Of a stretch of 57,826 bases of DNA, positions 54,372 through 57,826 are shown piece after piece. Position 1 is the stretch's first letter; every line of letters begins with the position of its first letter. The DNA comes from a virus. The notes under the pieces were generated by a model. The model did no database searches. It saw nothing but the letters and a program-made list of their open reading frames with translations, and had not been told where the DNA came from. Both the position numbers and the translations under genes were made by a program. Where the stretch lies: IMG/VR virus record IMGVR_UViG_3300009103_000037, positions 1 through 57,826 of that record; one strand, 5' to 3'.

Positions 54372-54779
54372 CTATGAGCACCCTCTATTGTCTCGTAAGT
54401 AATCATCCTCTATTATCTCGTAAGCAGTCTCTACTCGATCAGATGACTCTATAACTACTGAGTCCTCCAAGGCTGTTAGCCTATAAGGGCATCCAGAGGG
54501 TACTGATAAAGCTTGCTTAGGGTTTAACTCTGTTGTTACCATACGGCTAGGGTCTGTGGTCTTGTGGTCCCCATACATAACCTCTAGCTTTCCTGATACT
54601 AAATAAAAAGATTCGTTCTTTACTTGGTACTTCTTGAGGGATGTTCTATGTCCCTTTTTAATATTTATTATTTTACAGTGTGACACTGTACTTGTTGTAG
54701 CCCATGTAGTCTCTAGCCCCCACGGTTTATCTGTTGTTATTACGTCGCTTATCCAAGGGACTTTGATCTCATAGCCCAT
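54372..54779 (-). CDS. Cupin-like protein (mannose-6-phosphate isomerase type)
   Basis: 135 residues from the ATG at 54779 (AAGGAAAG upstream); an ATG at 54821 lacks that site. D-K-P-W-G-L-E-T-T-W, G-H-R-T-S-L-K-K-Y-Q, Y-L-V-S-G-K-L-E-V-M-Y-G and L-N-P-K-Q-A-L-S-V-P are the strands of a small cupin barrel of the phosphomannose isomerase group. Such proteins bind sugar phosphates or metal. The last 17 codons show a near-tandem 27-bp repeat. No other sugar gene is adjacent, though a glycosyltransferase-like gene is 7 kb away. Confidence 0.75.
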   Translation of the reverse strand: MGYEIKVPWISDVITTDKPWGLETTWATTSTVSHCKIINIKKGHRTSLKKYQVKNESFYLVSGKLEVMYGDHKTTDPSRMVTTELNPKQALSVPSGCPYRLTALEDSVVIESSDRVETAYEIIEDDYLRDNRGCS

Positions 54780-54911
54780 GTCTTTCCTTACTTTATTTAT
54801 TTTATATTTGTACCTTAACAAACGTCCCGAAACTTAATTAACTGAAATTACTCTCATCTGATCTAATGCCCTAAAAAAATTAATTATTTATAATATACGA
54901 TTTAGGGGGCC

Positions 54912-55319
54912 TTACTCTTCATCTATCAGGGCTTGAGCCTCTTCTTCTGAAAGGTCAGTGGTATAGCCCTGTGAAACCTCTCCTTCTAGCGACCCATAGG
55001 GAGCCATATTAAAGTTTTTTATGCTTTCTGCAAACCTTTCTATAAGCTTCTTTGTTTGAAACTTAGCGTCTTCATAAAACTCATCCTTCATACCTTGATC
55101 CATTTCAAGATATTTTTCATCCTCACGACCAGCCAGCTCGAAAGCTTGTTTATATACCAAGCTAGCAATCTTCGCTAGTATCGCATTATCTTCATCGTAC
55201 CGAATCATCTCATACATCGAAGGCATAGCGGCCTTCATAATCTCATCCAAGATAGCAGCCTCTTCAACTAAGCCTCTCTGATCTAACTCATTCGCTAATT
55301 TAATTAATTCTTTTATCAT
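54912..55319 (-). CDS. Module-bearing protein
   Basis: 135 residues, AAAGGAT before the ATG. Module at 3-30 in near-consensus form (L-I-K-L-A-N-E-L-D-Q-R-G-L-V-E-E-A, then L-D-E-I-M-K-A-A). The body is helical and acidic with K-L-I-E-R-F-A-E-S-I and ends D-L-S-E-E-E-A-Q-A-L. It is followed by the repeat-rich noncoding zone. No catalytic motif. Confidence 0.65.
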   Translation of the reverse strand: MIKELIKLANELDQRGLVEEAAILDEIMKAAMPSMYEMIRYDEDNAILAKIASLVYKQAFELAGREDEKYLEMDQGMKDEFYEDAKFQTKKLIERFAESIKNFNMAPYGSLEGEVSQGYTTDLSEEEAQALIDEE

Positions 55320-55378
55320 TTTTATATCCTTTGGGTTCTAAGTCCTTAACAACCAAGTCCTGCCTTTTTATTTAATAT

Positions 55379-55455
55379 TAGTATGTGTGCGTGCGCATGG
55401 GGCCTGTGCATCTTTTGCGTGTGCGTGTGTAATCATCAGTGTGCGTGTGCGTGAG
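55379..55455. repeat. GT/GC alternating purine-pyrimidine tract
   Basis: Dense GTGCGTGTGCG runs (GTGTGCGTGCGCATG, TTGCGTGTGCGTGTGT, GTGTGCGTGTGCGTGAG) alternate purine and pyrimidine, a composition prone to left-handed DNA. It is quite unlike the AT-rich rest of the window. A smaller related tract (ATGCACATGCGCGCAT) lies at 2574-2589. Confidence 0.7.
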
Positions 55456-55489
55456 CCTCTATCCTTACTGATCTAGGCAACCTCAGTTC

Positions 55490-55760
55490 TTATACAAAAG
55501 TCTGAAAAAATTTCCAGCGGAAAAATTTAGAAAACCGTTTTTTCTTATATAAAAGGTCCAAAAAATGGTCAGTGAGAAAAACTACGCTACGCCGTTTTTT
55601 ACCGATTTCTACAGAAAACTCAAGAATTTTGCACGAAAAAAAAGGTCTTTTGCTCTCAGAAAAAAAGGGTCTTTGATTTCCAGGAAAAAAGGCTTTTTTA
55701 CCCCAGAAAAATGTTGCTTTGTATCTCACGGAGAAAAAAGTCTTATGCCTCTAAAGAAAA
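55490..55760. repeat. A-rich degenerate tandem repeat block
   Basis: Five to seven imperfect units of about 22-28 nt, each built as (A)GAAAAAARGGTCTTT plus a variable spacer, run from about 55640 to 55750, preceded by A-tract units from 55497. Both strands stay open here (79 and 81 codons), but the proteins are mere echoes of the repeat. It may be an origin, a nucleoid-protein site or a regulatory array. Confidence 0.6.
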
Positions 55761-55814
55761 TAATAAAATATCCTGCGGATTTTAAGCGACCTTACTCTAT
55801 ATGTATATAAAAAT

Positions 55815-55851
55815 AAAAAAACCAGCGTAGCTTTATGGGCTAGGCTGGTTT
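55815..55851 (-). terminator. Rho-independent terminator
   Basis: AAACCAGC pairs with GCTGGTTT, then TAGC/GCTA after a G-G mismatch, with a 7-nt loop, followed by seven T residues on the minus strand. It terminates the transcript of the gene at 55885-56445. Confidence 0.92.
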
Positions 55852-55884
55852 AGTGAGGCTACCCTCTGTATATATTCTATTTAT

Positions 55885-56445
55885 TTATTTGTCTGTCTCA
55901 TCTGGTAGGTAAGGAAGTTCCTCATCCTCAATACTGGGAGAGTTCTTGGAGGGATTAGTTTTATAATTACTCTTATGATCTCCATAAGTAAAGTTGAATT
56001 CAAGTTGATGAACGTCTGGATACTCCCCTCTCTCCTCACTCTCATCACCAACAAAATAATCATCCTCTTCCCCGTAATTGGAGGAATTATAAAAATATTC
56101 ATCGGCGGTTGCTGCATTGTACCCGCTGTAATCAAACTTATATTTATCACTTACATAGCCAAAGAAGTCAGCATCCTTCTGAAACTCTTTGTCTTTGTCT
56201 TCAATATATTTAAAGAATTTATTTAGATCATCATCTGTGGTACTGGTGAAAGAACCCCAGGAATTTTCTTGATCTACTTTATGTAAGAAGGGATGGGTAG
56301 GCAGGTTAAGCTCCAAGAAATTAATTATCTTTTCTTTAGGCTGAGCTTCTAGAATTTTATTATCTGTTACTGTATTGTATAAGTCATAATGATTAGTGGC
56401 AACCTCAATAAGATAGAAGCCTAATCCATAGTTTAAGTCTGACAT
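55885..56445 (-). CDS. Acidic hypothetical protein
   Basis: 186 residues, AAGGAG before the ATG. The first ~90 residues form a mixed domain (Y-G-L-G-F-Y-L-I-E-V-A, P-F-L-H-K-V), then a Tyr/Asp/Glu-rich tail with many N-Y-G-E-E-D-D-Y type repeats. It is the only gene of the transcript starting at the promoter motif at 56683, which leaves a 240-nt leader. No family recognised. Confidence 0.6.
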   Translation of the reverse strand: MSDLNYGLGFYLIEVATNHYDLYNTVTDNKILEAQPKEKIINFLELNLPTHPFLHKVDQENSWGSFTSTTDDDLNKFFKYIEDKDKEFQKDADFFGYVSDKYKFDYSGYNAATADEYFYNSSNYGEEDDYFVGDESEERGEYPDVHQLEFNFTYGDHKSNYKTNPSKNSPSIEDEELPYLPDETDK

Positions 56446-56682
56446 AATGTTCTTTCTCCTTTTACCCTGTGAGGCATTTGATAATTTAATATTACTATGA
56501 AAAATCTATATAGATTAATTATTTAAATAAATAATAATATATTTTAAACATTCCATTGACTATCATTGTTGCTTTCTTATAATGTTATTATTACTTAACA
56601 TCTCTGTCAGAAACAAACTTAAATGTTTTGTTAACGGGTTATCAGTACCCCAAGAAAACTGATGACATACCCCTCCACAGCA
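56446..56682 (-). other. Long leader of the gene at 56445
   Basis: Between the promoter motif at 56683 and the start at 56445 there are about 240 nt of AT-rich sequence with no credible gene (open frames are 8-12 codons). The leader may carry regulatory RNA, but no strong hairpin is seen. Confidence 0.4.
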
Positions 56683-56698
56683 ATATAACTGGTGGATA
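56683..56698 (-). promoter_or_regulatory. Phage promoter motif
   Basis: Minus-strand TATCCACCAGTTATAT, with CATC altered to CACC and TCTA to TATC. It is about 237 nt before the next start, by far the longest distance of the set. Confidence 0.55.
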
Positions 56699-56773
56699 AT
56701 TTTTAAGAAATAAAAGCTGAAGGAGGCTCTAATAGTAGCGGGCACTGCTACCTCTATGGCTGGTTAAACGCTA

Positions 56774-56789
56774 TGTAAAACTATTGCCC
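56774..56789 (-). repeat. Copy 3 of the GGGCAAWAGTTTTACA intergenic element
   Basis: Minus-strand GGGCAATAGTTTTACA, in the gap downstream of the gene at 56840 and upstream of the promoter motif at 56683. Its 16 nt are identical to those at 5459. Confidence 0.5.
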
Positions 56790-56839
56790 TGAGTGATGAA
56801 CAGAACTATAGCCAGAAGTAATCCATTTGGGGTAAAGTA

Positions 56840-57142
56840 TTATTCTTTATCTAACATAAAGGTAGCCCTAGTGTCAGCTATTGCTCCCCTATATTCTAAA
56901 GTTAAATCTCCCTTTAGGACTGAGCTCGTGCGCCTGGTCGAATTTACTGGGCTACTGGGGCTATCTGTTTTTCTATTTTTCTTTACATTCAAAACCTCAT
57001 TATGAATGTAGCTTATAGATCTCACCATAGCCTTCTGATTATTATTTAAAGATTTTATTTTAGCCAGCATAAATTGAAACACAATACCCATCGAAACTGT
57101 AAGGAGTATGAATAGAGCATAGAAGGTAAGCTCTTGAGACAT
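56840..57142 (-). CDS. Single-pass membrane protein with coiled region
   Basis: 100 residues, AAAGGAT before the ATG. The N-terminal helix F-Y-A-L-F-I-L-L-T-V-S-M-G-I-V-F-Q-F is followed by a coil (I-K-S-L-N-N-N-Q-K-A-M-V-R-S-I) and a Ser/Arg-rich linker with a beta-rich end (L-T-L-E-Y-R-G). It resembles the protein at 29093 in plan. The 5' region contains the structured element at 57170-57254, suggesting RNA-level control. Confidence 0.6.
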   Translation of the reverse strand: MSQELTFYALFILLTVSMGIVFQFMLAKIKSLNNNQKAMVRSISYIHNEVLNVKKNRKTDSPSSPVNSTRRTSSVLKGDLTLEYRGAIADTRATFMLDKE

Positions 57143-57169
57143 GATTATATCCTTTCTTAATTAAATAAA

Positions 57170-57254
57170 GAAAGGGCTCTTAAAGCATAGTTCCTGGGCC
57201 GCCTTACTGATTTACTGGGCGAATTTCGGAAAGTATAGCTTGCTTTAAGAGCCC
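57170..57254 (-). ncRNA. Structured RNA / leader element candidate
   Basis: A perfect 15-bp inverted repeat (AGGGCTCTTAAAGCA with TGCTTTAAGAGCCCT) encloses about 55 nt that can pair further (GTTCC/GGAA, CGCC/GGCG). On the minus strand it is followed by TTTCTTTATTT and then the ribosome site of the gene at 57142, as expected of an attenuator or terminator-linked leader. A weak promoter variant is at 57357. The strand is inferred. Confidence 0.55.
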
Positions 57255-57356
57255 TGTTATATTTAATACTACTCTATTTAATATAAATTATTTTGCAAGT
57301 CGCGAACATCTCTTTATTTTTTTGCCTATAGAGTATTTCTTTAAAGGGGTTACTCG

Positions 57357-57370
57357 ATATAACTTCAGTC
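57357..57370 (-). promoter_or_regulatory. Variant of the phage promoter motif
   Basis: Minus-strand GACTGAAGTTATAT matches the AGTTATAT end of the consensus but not CTACATC. It points to the structured element and the gene at 57142. Confidence 0.35.
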
Positions 57371-57443
57371 CTCTTCTGTGTCTGGGAAGGAGCTCTGGAT
57401 TTAATTAACGTTACTTCTCTATCTAATATTTTTTATTAAATTC

Positions 57444-57460
57444 TGTAAAACTTTTGCCCC
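57444..57460 (-). repeat. Copy 4 of the GGGCAAWAGTTTTACA intergenic element
   Basis: Minus-strand GGGGCAAAAGTTTTACA lies in the divergent gap between the genes at 57142 and 57617. It is about 100 nt from the plus-strand promoter motif at 57552. Confidence 0.5.
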
Positions 57461-57551
57461 GATTACATCGCACTCTAAGTTACAGCAATTGCAATAAATG
57501 ATAGCCTATTTCTATTGAAAATCATTCTTATATTTATTTTTGAGATTTTTT

Positions 57552-57567
57552 TCTACATCGGTTATAT
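57552..57567 (+). promoter_or_regulatory. Phage promoter motif, plus strand
   Basis: Plus-strand TCTACATCGGTTATAT, the only rightward copy, preceded by TTTTTT. It is 49 nt before the ATG at 57617 of the only gene on that side, which strongly supports the motif being a directional promoter. Confidence 0.72.
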
Positions 57568-57616
57568 CGTTATGCAGGATGGTCCTGCTCCTAACAACCA
57601 AGAAAAGGGAAACCAA

Positions 57617-57826
57617 TGAGCGACAAAACAAACATTTTTGCTAACGAAAACAGCGAGTCTCCGCTTCAGACTATCCGCCAGACCATGAGTGTTGCGGTGG
57701 ATGATGATGGAACTCCCAATGTGAACTTCGCCACGAATCGTGGCAAGGGAAGTGGATCTCAAACCATTCCTGTTGCTGACTACGCAGAGGTAGTTAGCAC
57801 TCTTCAAGAGTATGCTGATGCTGGCA
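57617..57826 (+). CDS. Plus-strand protein, C-terminus outside window
   Basis: 70 codons are visible from the ATG at 57617 to the right edge, without a stop. The ribosome site is AAGGG, 7 nt upstream. The start S-D-K-T-N-I-F-A-N-E-N-S-E-S-P-L is polar, then V-D-D-D-G-T-P-N-V-N-F-A-T-N-R-G-K-G and V-A-D-Y-A-E-V. Codon choice is richer in GC than most of the window, suggestive of high expression. It is the first gene of a rightward block. Function unknown. Confidence 0.65.

Noticed and set aside
55490-55810. Two frames (79 codons minus, 81 codons plus) in the A-rich repeat block
   Set aside because: Both translate the repeat itself into Lys/Phe-rich low-complexity sequence and neither has a good ribosome site. 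Treated as noncoding repeat.
56563-56745. 60-codon minus-strand frame
   Set aside because: No ribosome site and it would start upstream of the promoter motif at 56683. No protein-like pattern.
29093-57142. Calling the two membrane/coiled-coil proteins (29093, 56840) Rz-like spanins or holins
   Set aside because: Only the layout fits; no lysis genes are nearby and no specific motif supports it.
1-57826. CRISPR array, insertion sequence or integrase/attachment site
   Set aside because: No regular direct repeats with spacers, no transposase motifs and no integrase or att-like repeats were seen in the window.

Overview
The window is a continuous piece of a large double-stranded DNA bacteriophage genome, most likely a jumbo or mega myovirus. 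The signs are dense, nearly unidirectional coding (about 95 percent of genes on the minus strand), many overlapping stop/start codons, strong Shine-Dalgarno sites, many tiny genes, phage-type tRNAs, a phage tmRNA and a phage sigma factor. Base composition is AT-rich. No terminase, portal, capsid, tail or DNA polymerase gene is present, so this is an auxiliary and regulatory region rather than the morphogenesis block. No insertion sequence, integrase or CRISPR array was seen.

Layout (mostly read right to left). 1-6.7 kb: HNH-like nuclease (cut by the window edge), KhpA-like KH protein, Hsp20, ClpP-like protease, C39-like protease, SET-domain protein, ThyX, M16 protease, metallopeptidase/VWA protein. 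6.7-14.3 kb: MoxR-type ATPase, IMPDH/GMP-reductase-like enzyme, zincin lipoprotein, HEAT-like proteins, DHH phosphoesterase, short PurA/PurZ-type synthetase. 14.4-20.8 kb: putative virion or delivered proteins, the first of many carrying a shared ~30-residue helical module. 20.8-29.1 kb: GroEL, a lone plus-strand membrane protein, type II glutamine synthetase, 5'-3' exonuclease, tRNA-Leu, TilS. 29-36 kb: CYTH phosphatase, thermonuclease, nucleotidyltransferase-like protein, zinc protein, tmRNA, methyltransferase. 36-46 kb: sigma factor, fatty-acid-hydroxylase-like protein, deaminase, ATP-dependent DNA ligase, many small proteins, two CAU-anticodon tRNAs. 46-55.3 kb: glycosyltransferase-like protein, permuted papain-like protein and a second block of module-bearing proteins. 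55.3-57.8 kb: repeat-rich noncoding DNA, a structured RNA candidate and a divergent promoter driving a rightward gene that leaves the window.

How it works together (inference). Nucleotide and nitrogen enzymes (ThyX, IMPDH-like, PurA/PurZ-like, glutamine synthetase, deaminase) would feed genome synthesis. GroEL, Hsp20, ClpP-like, M16 and tmRNA form a protein-quality and ribosome-rescue set. tRNAs plus TilS tune decoding, since TilS makes a CAU tRNA read AUA. The sigma factor is a natural candidate to read a compact promoter motif, C-T-(A/T)-C-A-T-C-(A/G)-G-T-T-A-T-A-T, found at 11 intergenic sites, always pointing into the next gene and including one in front of the tmRNA.

The strongest candidate for an undescribed system is the module family: about 13 proteins with unrelated bodies (two PG-binding/SGNH esterases, a zincin toxin-like protein, a TGT-associated-like domain, acidic unknowns) share an LxxLAxxLDxxGLxxEADxLD helical hairpin, nearly always at the N-terminus and often followed by K-x-A-A. 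I infer a common targeting, packaging or cleavable leader signal. All functional calls come from motif reading without database search.
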